Below, piece after piece: positions 34,021 to 43,176 of a DNA stretch of 64,000 bases (its first letter is position 1; each line of letters begins with the position of its first letter). This stretch comes from Hymenobacter metallilatus. Lineage in GTDB: Bacteria > Bacteroidota > Bacteroidia > Cytophagales > Hymenobacteraceae. The DNA lies in assembly GCF_003944705.1 (NCBI RefSeq), contig NZ_RWIS01000001.1, positions 558,001 to 622,000 of the forward strand, in the 5' to 3' direction. Under the pieces are notes generated by a model. That model was not told the DNA's origin. It made no database searches and saw only the letters and a program-made list of their open reading frames with translations. A program made the translations under genes and the position numbers.

Positions 34021-36534
34021 CTAAAACTCGAAATACTCGCCTACCTGCGGCTGCGCGGGTTTCTTCACAGGTTTTTTCAGCTCGAAAGAGGGCCGGGTGG
34101 CCGGGCGCGGGCCGGGCGCGGGCGCCACTGCAGGGGGCGGCGCACTGGCCGGGGCCTCGGTGGCGGGCCGGGGCCCGGGTGGCTTGTCGGGGCCGGTTTC
34201 GTAGCGTACCGTAAACTGGTTTTCGGTTCCCCGGATGGCCAGCCGCAGCCCGGGTCCATCGGCGCGGGCGGCGGCCCGGGGCAGCAGGCCCGGCAGCAGC
34301 GGAATTTGCAGGTGGTAGTCTATCTGCTGATCAAAGGTGTGCGTGCCCGTTACGCGGATGAGGGAGGCCGCCCGCACGTTGGAGCGGATTTCCATTTCCG
34401 GCACATACACCGTACGGCTTTGCACGTAGAGGCTGTTGTGCAACTCGGCAAACCGCAGGTTTCGCAGCGTAGCCCGGTCGGCCACCAGGTTCAGGCGCTG
34501 CAGCGGCTCAAAATTCAGCAGCTGCCCGTTGTGGATGGTGGCGTGCACCTCCGCCTCCAGCTTGTCGGTGAGGGGCGTGAGGTGCTCGTCCAGGTACACG
34601 TCCGATTCGGCGGTGGCCGTGAGCTGCCCGCGCAGGTGGCGGGCCGTAAGAAACTGCTGGCCAAAATCCTCGAATACGTAGAACAGGCTGTCCAGGGGCA
34701 GCCGCTGGCAGCTGGCCACAGTACGGGCCTTTATCAATTCCGGATTGCGGGTATCCACCGTGCCTCGCACACTTACCTGCCCGCCGGCCGCCCACAGGCT
34801 CAGCCCCGGCGAGCTGAACATCTGGTTCTGCAGCCGGATGCTGCCGCGCAGCTCCCGCCCCCGCAGCCGCCGCAGCCGCACCTGCCGGGCCCGGGCCTGG
34901 AGGCTGAGCACCAGGGAGGCCGGCACCTGCCCCGCGGCGGCCCGGGCAAACCGTTGGGCAGGTGCCGGGGCAGCTTGTCCCGGTTGATACACGTACAGCA
35001 GCTGGTTGAAATCGAGGAGGTGAGAGTTGAGCGTTGCGTCTATCCGGAGCGGCTGCCCGGGCCGTAGCGCCCAGCCCAGCACATTATGCATTGTACCCCG
35101 CCCCCGGAAATCGGAAGCCCCTAGCCGCCCCTGCACCTCTGGCACGGCCACGGTTCCGCCGGCCAGCTGCACCTTTCCCGACAGGTCCGTGAACGGCTGC
35201 CGGAAGCTGCGAAGCTGCAGCCGCACCGCCCGAAACGTGAGTTGCCCCGTTGCCTGCCGGGCCGTGGGCCGCTCCCGCAGGCTGCGCAAGGGGCCGTGCA
35301 GCCGCAGCCGCAGTTGGGCCTCACCCTGCACCGCCTGTATTGCCGGCACCGGAAAAAACTGGAGGGCCCGCGCCAGCTCCACGTCGGCCTCCAGGTTCAG
35401 GTATAGGTGGGGCTCAGTGAAGTTTTCCAGCCGCAGCTCGCCCCCAAAAGGCCGGCCTGCCAGCTGGCCCCGCACGTTCTGCAGGGCCAGCACCGCCGTG
35501 CGGGCCGCGTGGGCCGGGCCATTGCTGAAGGTACCCGTCAGGTTCACGCGCTCCACGGCCTGCCGGTACCGGGGGTGAAAGAACGAGGCCTCCCAGCAGC
35601 CGAACTGCACCGCTACCGCCGGGTTCCGGGTTTCCGACCAGGTGCCCCGCACGGTACCGGCCACGTACACCTGCCCCCGGCTCCGGTACCCCTGCAACGG
35701 CCGGGTCAGGCGCGGGGGCAGCAGAGCCAGCACGGCCTGTACATCCGCGCCGGTAGCCCGGCAGCTTAGGTCGAGTTCGGGAGCCTGCCGGTACCTGATG
35801 GCTCCGGCAATGGCATATCTGGCGGGACCTACCTGCACCCGGGAGGGTCGCACCAGCAACTCTTTCTTGTCCCGGTCAATCAGCAGGGAAGTATTTAGCA
35901 CAAGCTGTTTATCCCGGAAGTAATCATCGGTGCCCAGCCGTACGGTGTGCACCAGGGCCTCGCCGGTAGTTCTGACGTCAACCAGTGGACCGGTAATGGT
36001 GACGGCCGCATTCAGCGCTGAGCCGCGCAACGCCATGAACTGCTCCCGACCCGCATCTTCATACACGGCCCTCACCCGCTCCAGCCGGATGGCTTCCAGA
36101 GCCAGAGAAAACGGTGCTTCAGCCGGGCCAGCTACCGTATCTGAGCAGATGACGTGGTAATTGGCCACGCCCTGCCGGTTGCGCCGGATGTGCACCCGGG
36201 CATCAGCCAGGATAATTTCCCGGATGCGGTAGTGGCCACTGGCCACATCCCAGGCATTGAAGGCGCAGTACAGCCGCCGGGCCCGGGCCAGCCGCACGGT
36301 ATCCTGGGGCAAGGAGCCTTGCACCACCACATCGTGCAGCGTGACGGACAGACGCGGAAACTGATCCAGTACCGACACTTCCAGCCGGCTGGCTTGCACC
36401 GGCACGCACAGGTAGCGGTTCAGGCCGGCCACAAACAGCCCGATGAGGTAGTCCTGTCCCAGCCACAGCCCCAGCCAGCCGGCACTTAGGAGCAGGAGCA
36501 GGGTGAGGCCGGAAATTTTCAGAAATCGACGCAC
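34021..36534 (-). CDS. AsmA-family protein
   Basis: An 837-residue protein with one N-terminal membrane anchor (KISGLTLLLLLSAGWLGLWLG) and a very long beta-rich periplasmic part. The N-terminal QASRLEVSVLDQFPRLSVTLHDV and the later repeated beta-strand pattern are typical of the AsmA family, which is now linked to lipid transport between inner and outer membrane through a long groove. The last 60 residues are Pro/Ala-rich, ending in a short FELKKPVKKPAQPQVG tail. It stands alone before the tRNA genes. Confidence 0.83.
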   Translation of the reverse strand: MRRFLKISGLTLLLLLSAGWLGLWLGQDYLIGLFVAGLNRYLCVPVQASRLEVSVLDQFPRLSVTLHDVVVQGSLPQDTVRLARARRLYCAFNAWDVASGHYRIREIILADARVHIRRNRQGVANYHVICSDTVAGPAEAPFSLALEAIRLERVRAVYEDAGREQFMALRGSALNAAVTITGPLVDVRTTGEALVHTVRLGTDDYFRDKQLVLNTSLLIDRDKKELLVRPSRVQVGPARYAIAGAIRYRQAPELDLSCRATGADVQAVLALLPPRLTRPLQGYRSRGQVYVAGTVRGTWSETRNPAVAVQFGCWEASFFHPRYRQAVERVNLTGTFSNGPAHAARTAVLALQNVRGQLAGRPFGGELRLENFTEPHLYLNLEADVELARALQFFPVPAIQAVQGEAQLRLRLHGPLRSLRERPTARQATGQLTFRAVRLQLRSFRQPFTDLSGKVQLAGGTVAVPEVQGRLGASDFRGRGTMHNVLGWALRPGQPLRIDATLNSHLLDFNQLLYVYQPGQAAPAPAQRFARAAAGQVPASLVLSLQARARQVRLRRLRGRELRGSIRLQNQMFSSPGLSLWAAGGQVSVRGTVDTRNPELIKARTVASCQRLPLDSLFYVFEDFGQQFLTARHLRGQLTATAESDVYLDEHLTPLTDKLEAEVHATIHNGQLLNFEPLQRLNLVADRATLRNLRFAELHNSLYVQSRTVYVPEMEIRSNVRAASLIRVTGTHTFDQQIDYHLQIPLLPGLLPRAAARADGPGLRLAIRGTENQFTVRYETGPDKPPGPRPATEAPASAPPPAVAPAPGPRPATRPSFELKKPVKKPAQPQVGEYFEF

Positions 36535-36684
36535 CGTTTACCTTCCGCTGAAATTTCTGACTGGCAGTTAGTTGCTGGGCAGGAAGCCAGCCACTGCAAA
36601 AAATCTTCGGCCAAAGATGGCAGGAAGTGTTGTGATTTAGGAAATGACCTCCCATATTTGCCATCCCAAACGGGACACGCCCTT

Positions 36685-36759
36685 GGGAGATTAGCTCAGC
36701 TGGTTCAGAGCATCTGCCTTACAAGCAGAGGGTCACTGGTTCGAACCCAGTATCTCCCA
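36685..36759 (+). tRNA. tRNA-Val (TAC), copy 1
   Basis: A 75-base cloverleaf: acceptor GGGAGAT with ATCTCCC plus discriminator A, a D-arm with AGCTCAGCTGGTTCAGAGC, anticodon loop CTTACAA (anticodon TAC, reads GTA), and T-arm ACTGGTTCGAACCCAGT. CCA is not encoded. Confidence 0.95.
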
Positions 36760-36785
36760 CTTTTTTTCAGAGTACGCATACCCCC

Positions 36786-36860
36786 GGGAGATTAGCTCAG
36801 CTGGTTCAGAGCATCTGCCTTACAAGCAGAGGGTCACTGGTTCGAACCCAGTATCTCCCA
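36786..36860 (+). tRNA. tRNA-Val (TAC), copy 2
   Basis: Identical in all 75 bases to the copy 26 bases upstream, with the same TAC anticodon. Both are probably cut from one transcript that ends at the hairpin just downstream. Confidence 0.95.
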
Positions 36861-36866
36861 CCCCCC

Positions 36867-36900
36867 AAAAAAGGACTGTCGGCAACGGCGGTCCTTTTTT
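36867..36900 (+). terminator. Terminator of the tRNA-Val pair
   Basis: AAAAAAGGAC pairs with GTCCTTTTTT around an 14-base loop. The right arm ends in a T-run, six bases after the second tRNA. Confidence 0.85.
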
Positions 36901-37003
36901 GTTTTCCGGCCCTGGAGCTAGGTAGTTGTGGTGGCCGGCCAGTAACTTGGGGCCGCCGCCTGCACGCTGCTTACCACCATCTTCCCACCCCACTCCCTTT
37001 CCT

Positions 37004-38629
37004 ATGCCGGCTGCTGCCATTGCCCCCGCTATCCGCCGGGCCCCGCGCTGGGTAGTCTGGGCTTTTTTTGGCGGGCTGCTGGTGCTGGGCCGCGTGCTGG
37101 TTACGGACTACGGCGTTTCCTGGGATGAGCCGGTGGACCACCGCAACGGGCTGGTGAGTTTGCGCTACGTAGCCGGGCTGGTAGCCCCGGAGTGGGCCGC
37201 CCGCCAGCCTTTACTCCGGGAAGTACCCCTGCTGCAAGGCTACCCCGACAACGACCATGGCGTGCTGTTTGAGCTGCCGCTGGCGCTGTACGACGTGCTG
37301 CGCTCCGGCACCGAACCCCGCGAATACTATATGGCGCGGCATTTCTGCACGTTTCTGGTGTGCCTGGGTGGGGTGTGGGCACTGTACCGCCTGGCGCGGC
37401 GGCGCTTCCGCAACGAGTACGCCGCCCTGCTCACGGCGGGCCTGCTGGTACTGTCGCCGCGGCTGTTTGCTGAGTCATTTTACAACGCCAAGGACCTGGT
37501 ATTTCTGGCGGCCTTCACCCTGAGTATGCTCACGCTGGCCCGGCTGCTGGCCCGCCCGACTGCTGCGCGTGCCCTGCTGCATGGCCTGGCAACGGGCCTG
37601 GCCATTGATATTCGCATTCTGGGCAGTATGCTGGTGCCCCTCACGCTGGGCCTGCTGCTGCTGGAAGGCTGGGCCCCCACGGCCCCGGGCAGCCGTTGGG
37701 GCGGGGTGCTGCGGGCGGGCCTGCTGTATCTGGCGGGCACGGTGGCGGTTGGCATTGCCGGCTGGCCCTACTTGTGGGAAGCCCCAATCCACCATTTTCT
37801 GGCCGCTTTTCGGAGCATGGGCCATTTCCGCTGGGATGAGCCGGTGCTGTACTGGGGCGCCACGGTATCGGCCCGCAACCTGCCCTGGCACTACATTCCG
37901 GTATGGCTGCTGCTTACCACGCCGGTGGCGTACTCGGGGGCGGCGCTGGCCGGGCTGCTGGCCGTGGGCGCCCGACTGCTGCGGCAGCCGCTACACCTGC
38001 TGCGCACCTACGAGGGCCGGCTGGATATACTGTTCGGCGTGTGGCTGCTGGGGCCCATCGTGCTGGTAATTGGGCTGCACTCGGTGGTGTACGATGGGTG
38101 GCGGCACCTGTATTTTGTGTACCCGGCCCTGCTGCTGCTGGCCGTGGGGGCTGGCCTGGAGTTGGGGCAGCGCCGCCACGCCAGCCAGCGGTGGCGCGCT
38201 ATGTTCTGGGTAGTGGCAGTGGTGGCGGGGCTGGAAGCTCTGCTGACTGCCGGGCGCATGGTGCGGATGCACCCCAACCAGCAGGTGTATTTCAGCTTTC
38301 TGCCGGCCGGGCAGGTGGCGCAGCTGTTCGAGCGGGACTACTGGGGCCTGGCCTACCGGCAGGGGCTGGAGTACCTGGTGCGGCGACAGCCCACGGGTAT
38401 CATCAACGTGGATGTATCCCATGTGCCGCCCTTCGAAAACAACCGGGCCCTGCTGCCCGCCCCCGATCGGGCCCGCCTCCGTTTCAACCCGGAAGCACCC
38501 AACCGCTACTTCCTGATGGGCTACCGCCGCTTTGCCGGCCAGCTCTGGCCCGAAATGGGCGAGGAGGTGTACGTGGTGAAGGCCGATGGCCTGCCTATTC
38601 TGTCGGTGTGCCGGGTGCGGCCCCGCTGA
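37004..38629 (+). CDS. Membrane glycosyltransferase-like protein 1
   Basis: A 541-residue polytopic protein with about ten hydrophobic helices. The first periplasmic loop has DYGVSWDEPVDHRNG, an acidic DE motif placed like the catalytic acidic residues of GT39/PMT and ArnT-type transferases that use polyprenyl-phosphate sugars. DHGVLFELPLALYDV, LSPRLFAESFYNAKDLV and YDGWRHLYFVYPALLLLA are shared with its paralogue at 40204-41826. The substrate is unknown. ATG at 37004. Its 3' end overlaps the convergent gene at 38595 by 35 bases. Confidence 0.75.
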   Translation: MPAAAIAPAIRRAPRWVVWAFFGGLLVLGRVLVTDYGVSWDEPVDHRNGLVSLRYVAGLVAPEWAARQPLLREVPLLQGYPDNDHGVLFELPLALYDVLRSGTEPREYYMARHFCTFLVCLGGVWALYRLARRRFRNEYAALLTAGLLVLSPRLFAESFYNAKDLVFLAAFTLSMLTLARLLARPTAARALLHGLATGLAIDIRILGSMLVPLTLGLLLLEGWAPTAPGSRWGGVLRAGLLYLAGTVAVGIAGWPYLWEAPIHHFLAAFRSMGHFRWDEPVLYWGATVSARNLPWHYIPVWLLLTTPVAYSGAALAGLLAVGARLLRQPLHLLRTYEGRLDILFGVWLLGPIVLVIGLHSVVYDGWRHLYFVYPALLLLAVGAGLELGQRRHASQRWRAMFWVVAVVAGLEALLTAGRMVRMHPNQQVYFSFLPAGQVAQLFERDYWGLAYRQGLEYLVRRQPTGIINVDVSHVPPFENNRALLPAPDRARLRFNPEAPNRYFLMGYRRFAGQLWPEMGEEVYVVKADGLPILSVCRVRPR

Positions 38630-39920
38630 CGCCGGTGCCGACGCCGGGGCCAGCGGCCGGCAGCCACCCCAGCCGCCCGGCCACTACCAGCGGAAACAGC
38701 AGCAGGGCCGGCTCGGCGAAGAAACGCCACCGAAAACCCACGAAAAACACCAGGCTCAGCCCCCACACGGCCACCAGCGGCGCGAGTAGCAGCCAGTCGC
38801 GCGCTTCCAGCCGCAGCCCCCGGTAGCGCAGCAGCGTAAGGATCAGCGCCCCAAAAAACGCCAGGTGCACCAGGGCTGTGAACGGGTGCCAGGGCGTGCG
38901 GGGCGCGTCGGCAATGAAGTTTTCGGGGGAGAAGAAGAGCAGGGTTTTACGGCCCCAGAGTCGGATTTCCGCCGCCGGGTGGGTGGCTACCCAGTACCGG
39001 GCCAGCCGAGCCCGGGCCTGGCTTTCCTGGTACTGGTTCAGGGAATCGAGCTGGGGAATGTGCCGGCGCACGAACTGGTCGAACGGGCCCTGGCGCTCGT
39101 CCCAATCAAACATAAACCGGCCCTGCGTGACGGAATTGTGGCCTTGCAGCAGCTCGAAGCCGGCCTGGTTGCTGAGGGTGTAGGCCCCGAACATCCGGTG
39201 GTTTTTCAGGAAGATGGGCAGGTGGGCCGCCGTTAGCGCCAGCAGCAGCCCCAGGCTCAGGCCCCAGGCCGCGGTGCGCTGCCGGGCGGGCCGCGGCCCC
39301 ATCAGCCCCAGAAAAACGGCGAATACCAGTCCGTACACCGCCAACAGGTAGCCCCGCAGCAGGCAGGAGAGTACCACGCTGGCCGTAATCAGCAGGGCAT
39401 CGGGCCAGCGCAGGGGACGGCCGCCGTGCAGCCGCAGCAGCTTGTAGAGCACCAGAATCAGCAGGGGCAGGGCCAGGTTCTCGAACCACCAGTAGGCCCC
39501 GATGTAGTATACTACCCCCGGCGACAGGGCCCACAGCCCTGCCCCCACCCAGGCCACGCCGGGGGCCAGCCCAAAGTAGCGCAACGTGCGCTGCACGTAC
39601 AGACCGCCCACCAGGTAGAGGCCGGCCGCCGCCGCGTACACCAGCAGCGTGAGGTAATGCCGGGGCAGCCCCGCCCGGCTCCAGCCTACGTACACGAACA
39701 CCGGAAAGCTGGCGTGAAACGAATCGGGGCGGAGCTGCTGCCGCTCGGGGTCCAGGCTGACGTAGCCCCGGCCGGCCAGGTAGTTATCGGCAATGCGGCC
39801 GTTGCGGCGCTCATCGTAATTCCACTCCAGCCCGGGGTTGAGGCCCAGGTTGAGAGCCAGGCGAACGACGAGCAGCAGCGCGGCCACGGGCCAGATGTAG
39901 CGGGGAATGGAACGCAGCAC
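38595..39920 (-). CDS. Membrane glycosyltransferase-like protein 2 (inverted)
   Basis: A 441-residue polytopic protein with about ten hydrophobic helices. An early loop NPGLEWNYDERRNGRIADNYLAG has the acidic YDE motif like that of GT39-type transferases. It is only distantly like the two paralogues that flank it. The last 35 bases overlap the end of the upstream plus-strand gene, tail to tail. It is probably an envelope sugar transferase, but it could be any member of the PMT_2 superfamily. Confidence 0.7.
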   Translation of the reverse strand: MLRSIPRYIWPVAALLLVVRLALNLGLNPGLEWNYDERRNGRIADNYLAGRGYVSLDPERQQLRPDSFHASFPVFVYVGWSRAGLPRHYLTLLVYAAAAGLYLVGGLYVQRTLRYFGLAPGVAWVGAGLWALSPGVVYYIGAYWWFENLALPLLILVLYKLLRLHGGRPLRWPDALLITASVVLSCLLRGYLLAVYGLVFAVFLGLMGPRPARQRTAAWGLSLGLLLALTAAHLPIFLKNHRMFGAYTLSNQAGFELLQGHNSVTQGRFMFDWDERQGPFDQFVRRHIPQLDSLNQYQESQARARLARYWVATHPAAEIRLWGRKTLLFFSPENFIADAPRTPWHPFTALVHLAFFGALILTLLRYRGLRLEARDWLLLAPLVAVWGLSLVFFVGFRWRFFAEPALLLFPLVVAGRLGWLPAAGPGVGTGVSGAAPGTPTE

Positions 39921-39994
39921 AGCGGACTAGAGGTGGAGTTGGGAATGAATTGCCGAATTTAGCGGCGTTTCCGCAGCTTGTTACGCTCCCGGGC

Positions 39995-40179
39995 TGTCAT
40001 TCCGGGCAGCGCGAGGAATCTGGGTTGACATCTTCAGGACATTTGTGCTCCATCGTTCTAATTCATTTCACGCAGTGGCACGCAGTGGGTTGCGCAGGGT
40101 CTCGCAGTGGGCTTAAAACATATTGCGTAGACACTAACACTATCATTACCCCAGATTCCTCGCGCTGCTCAGAATGACA
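39995..40179. repeat. Palindromic repeat with GCAGTGG interior
   Basis: Left arm TGTCATTCCGGGCAGCGCG (39995 on) and right arm CCAGATTCCTCGCGC...GAATGACA (40151-40179) are inverted. The interior has CGCAGTGG-type repeats (40074-40113). It is the same type as 1936-2095 and 14282-14417 and occupies most of the gap 39921-40203. Confidence 0.8.
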
Positions 40180-40203
40180 GCCAAGCACCCTATTTCCACC
40201 TGT

Positions 40204-41826
40204 ATGCCTTCTACTTCTGCTCTTGTTCGTCCCGTCTGGTTTCGTTGGCTGGTGGGCGCGTTTTTTGGGGTGCTGGTGGGGCTGGGTGGGGCGCTGCACC
40301 GTGACTATGGCGTGGGCTGGGATGAGCAGCTCGACCGGCTCAACGGCATCATCAACGCCAAGTATGTGGCCCTGAAGCTGGCCCCCGAGCTGGCCCGCCG
40401 CCAGGCCACCTTCGCCCAGATTCCTGATATGCGCGACAACCAGGATGCCGACCACGGGGTGCTGTACCAGCTGCCGCTGGTGGTGCTGGAGAAAGTGGTG
40501 GGCGCGGAGGATTCGCGGGACGTGTACTTTTTCCGGCACCTGGTTATCTGGCTGACCTGCGTGGGGGGCATCTATGCCCTGTACCGGGTGGGGGCCCGCT
40601 ACCTGGGCAGCGGAGCCTGGGGGTTGGCGGTGGCGGCGGCGCTGGTGCTGTCGCCGCGCATGTTTGCCGAGTCGTTCTACAACTACAAGGACCTGGTGTT
40701 TCTGGGTTTTTTCACGGTGGGCATCGGTACGCTGCACCGGTGGCTGCGGCAGCCTACCTGGCCGCGGGCGGCCCTGCACGCCGTGGCGGTGGGCGCGGCC
40801 ATTGATGTGCGCACGATGGGCGTGCTGCTGGTGGCCCTGACGCTGGGGTTTGCGGGGCTGGAGGCCTGGGCGCGGCCAGCCCTGTGGCGTCGGCTGGCGG
40901 GCGGCCTGCTACTAATGGTACCGTTGCTGGTGGCCGTGGTAGTAGCGGGCTGGCCCTACTTGTGGGAGCACCCGGTCAGCCATTTCGTGGCGGCGTTCAG
41001 CAGTTTCAGCCGCTACCGCGCCGATATGCTCACGCTCTACCTGGGCCGGGAAATATCGGTGCGGGAGCTGCCCTGGCACTACGCACCCGTCTGGATACTG
41101 GTCACTACGCCGCTGCCCTATGTTGCGCTGTTTCTGGCGGGGCTGGTTGTGGTGGGGGCCGCTGCTGTACGCCGGCCGCTGGGGTGGCTGCGCACCGCTG
41201 CCGGCCGCTTCGATTTGCTGGTGCTGGCCTGGCTGTTCGGGCCCCTGCTGGCTATTATAGTGCTGCACTCAGTGGTGTATGATGGGTGGCGGCACCTGTA
41301 TTTCGCGTACCCGGCCCTGCTGCTGCTGGCGGGGCGCGGGGCGCAGGCGGCCGGGCGCGGCTGGCAGCGGGCCACCACCCGCCCGGCCCGGCTGGCCGGC
41401 TACGTGGCGGCTGGCCTGCTGGTCCTTGGCCTCGGCCACACGGCCTGGCGCATGGTGCTTGACCACCCCTACCAGAACGTATATTTCAGCTTTCTGCCCG
41501 GTGCCACGGCCGAGCGACTGTTTGAGCGGGACTACTGGGGCCTCTCGGGGCGGGAGGGCGTGGAGTGGATTCTGGCCCACGACTCCAGCGCCGCCGTGCC
41601 GGTAGCCACCGAGCCCCGTACTGCCCTGATGCTGCACAACGCCCAGCTGCTGCTACCGCCCGCCGAGCGGGCCCGCCTGCGCATGGTACCGGTGGGCCAG
41701 GCCCGCTACTTCCTGACTACCTACCGCTGGCACCCCGGCCCCTACCCCGACTCCCTGGGCCGGGAAGTGTACACGAAGCGGGTAAACGGACTTACCTTGC
41801 TGTCTGTGTTTAAACGTGCGCAATGA
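40204..41826 (+). CDS. Membrane glycosyltransferase-like protein 3
   Basis: A 540-residue paralogue of the protein at 37004-38629. Its blocks DYGVGWDEQLDRLNG, DHGVLYQLPLVVLE, LSPRMFAESFYNYKDLV, AGWPYLWEHPVSHFVAAF and YDGWRHLYFAYPALLLLA are nearly the same in both. About ten hydrophobic helices. The acidic first loop suggests a GT39-like transferase, but no signature is decisive. ATG at 40204 (MPSTSALVRP); an in-frame ATG at 40174 lies inside the repeat. Confidence 0.75.
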   Translation: MPSTSALVRPVWFRWLVGAFFGVLVGLGGALHRDYGVGWDEQLDRLNGIINAKYVALKLAPELARRQATFAQIPDMRDNQDADHGVLYQLPLVVLEKVVGAEDSRDVYFFRHLVIWLTCVGGIYALYRVGARYLGSGAWGLAVAAALVLSPRMFAESFYNYKDLVFLGFFTVGIGTLHRWLRQPTWPRAALHAVAVGAAIDVRTMGVLLVALTLGFAGLEAWARPALWRRLAGGLLLMVPLLVAVVVAGWPYLWEHPVSHFVAAFSSFSRYRADMLTLYLGREISVRELPWHYAPVWILVTTPLPYVALFLAGLVVVGAAAVRRPLGWLRTAAGRFDLLVLAWLFGPLLAIIVLHSVVYDGWRHLYFAYPALLLLAGRGAQAAGRGWQRATTRPARLAGYVAAGLLVLGLGHTAWRMVLDHPYQNVYFSFLPGATAERLFERDYWGLSGREGVEWILAHDSSAAVPVATEPRTALMLHNAQLLLPPAERARLRMVPVGQARYFLTTYRWHPGPYPDSLGREVYTKRVNGLTLLSVFKRAQ

Positions 41827-41841
41827 GCTGTAAGCAGTGAA

Positions 41842-41943
41842 TGTCATCCTGAGCAGCGCGAAGGACCTTATTATGTGAGCACAAGCCGTTGTTTTACTTG
41901 CTGTTCTGACGTGATAAGGTCCTTCGCGCTGCCCAGGATGACA
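41842..41943. repeat. Palindromic REP-like element
   Basis: Arms TGTCATCCTGAGCAGCGCG... and ...CGCGCTGCCCAGGATGACA are inverted about a 40-base centre. It follows the glycosyltransferase gene by 15 bases and may also end its transcript. Confidence 0.85.
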
Positions 41944-41987
41944 GCCGGTAGTTATTGCTCATAGCTCATTGCCAATTCCTCCCCCTC

Positions 41988-43160
41988 ATGCCTCTGCTTG
42001 AAGTAAATTCCCCGGCCCTGGTCCGGCAGTTTCTGGATTTGCCGGCCCGGATCTACCAGAATCAACCCCAGTGGATTTCGCCCCTCGACCAGGAAATTGA
42101 AGCGGTTTTCGACCCGACCAAAAACCACAACTTCGCCCACGGCGAGGCCATCCGGTGGGTGCTCACCGATGCGGCCGGTACGGGTATCGGGCGGGTGGCC
42201 GCCTTCATCAACCACGAAACGCCTCAGACCGACCCTACGCTGCCGGTGGGCGGCATGGGCTTTTTTGAGTGCATCGACGACCAGGCGGCGGCCAACGAGC
42301 TGTTCGAGGCCTGCCGGCAATGGCTGGCTCAGCGCGGACTGGCGGCTATGGACGGGCCCATCAACTTCGGGGAGCGGGACCGGTTTTGGGGCTTGCTCAC
42401 CGATGGCTTCACGGAGCCCAACTACGGCATGTTCTTTCATCAGCCCTACTACCAGCAGCTGTTCGAGGCGTACGGCTTTCAGCTGTATTTCAGGCAGTAC
42501 ACCTGCTACCGGGAAGTGGACACGCTGCTGCACCCGGCCTTCGACAAAGCGGCGGAGCGCTACGCCCGGGAGCACCCGGAGTTTAGCTTCCGCCACGCCC
42601 GCAAGCGCGACGCCGAGAAGCTGGCGCAGGATTTTCACCACGTCTACAACTTGGCCTGGGCCAACCACAGCGGCGTGAACCCCATGAGCCTGGACAAGGC
42701 CCGGGAGCTGGTGAAGCAGATGAAACCGGTGCTGGACGAGCGGATTCTGTGGTTTGCCTACGCCGGCGAGGAGCCGGTGGCTTTCTTCGTGAGCCTGCCC
42801 GAGCTGAACCAGATCTTCAAGCACGTGGGCCGCAACTTCAACCTCTGGGGCAAGCTCCGGTTTCTGTGGGAAAAGCGCAAATACGAGCGGCGCCGCGACA
42901 AAAAGCTGTTCGGTGTTATCTTCGGGGTGGTGCCCGAGTGGCAGGGCAAAGGCGTGGAAAGCGCCCTGATGGTACACGCCCGCCGGGAGTTTATGCGCTC
43001 CGGCTACCGCGACATTGAAATGAACTGGATTGGCGACTTCAACCCCCGCATGTTGGCCGTCACGCGCTCCATTGGGGCCCGCATCTACAAAACCCACGTC
43101 ACCTACCGCTACCAGTTCGACCGCACCCGCCCCTTCGAGCGGTGCCCGATTATCCGGTAG
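41988..43160 (+). CDS. GNAT-like N-acyltransferase
   Basis: A 390-residue cytoplasmic protein. The C-terminal half has the GNAT core: LFGVIFGVVPEWQGKGVESALM resembles the acetyl-CoA pyrophosphate-loop motif (QxxGxG/A), followed by MRSGYRDIEMNWIGDFNPRM. The N-terminal half (LDLPARIYQNQPQWISPLD, GPINFGERDRFWGLLTDGF) is conserved in a Bacteroidota group of unknown role. The substrate is unknown. ATG at 41988 (MPLLEVNSP). It lies just before the lanthipeptide locus and converges with lanC1 but is not obviously part of it. Confidence 0.75.
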   Translation: MPLLEVNSPALVRQFLDLPARIYQNQPQWISPLDQEIEAVFDPTKNHNFAHGEAIRWVLTDAAGTGIGRVAAFINHETPQTDPTLPVGGMGFFECIDDQAAANELFEACRQWLAQRGLAAMDGPINFGERDRFWGLLTDGFTEPNYGMFFHQPYYQQLFEAYGFQLYFRQYTCYREVDTLLHPAFDKAAERYAREHPEFSFRHARKRDAEKLAQDFHHVYNLAWANHSGVNPMSLDKARELVKQMKPVLDERILWFAYAGEEPVAFFVSLPELNQIFKHVGRNFNLWGKLRFLWEKRKYERRRDKKLFGVIFGVVPEWQGKGVESALMVHARREFMRSGYRDIEMNWIGDFNPRMLAVTRSIGARIYKTHVTYRYQFDRTRPFERCPIIR

Positions 43161-43176
43161 CCCCGAGTGCCGGAGG

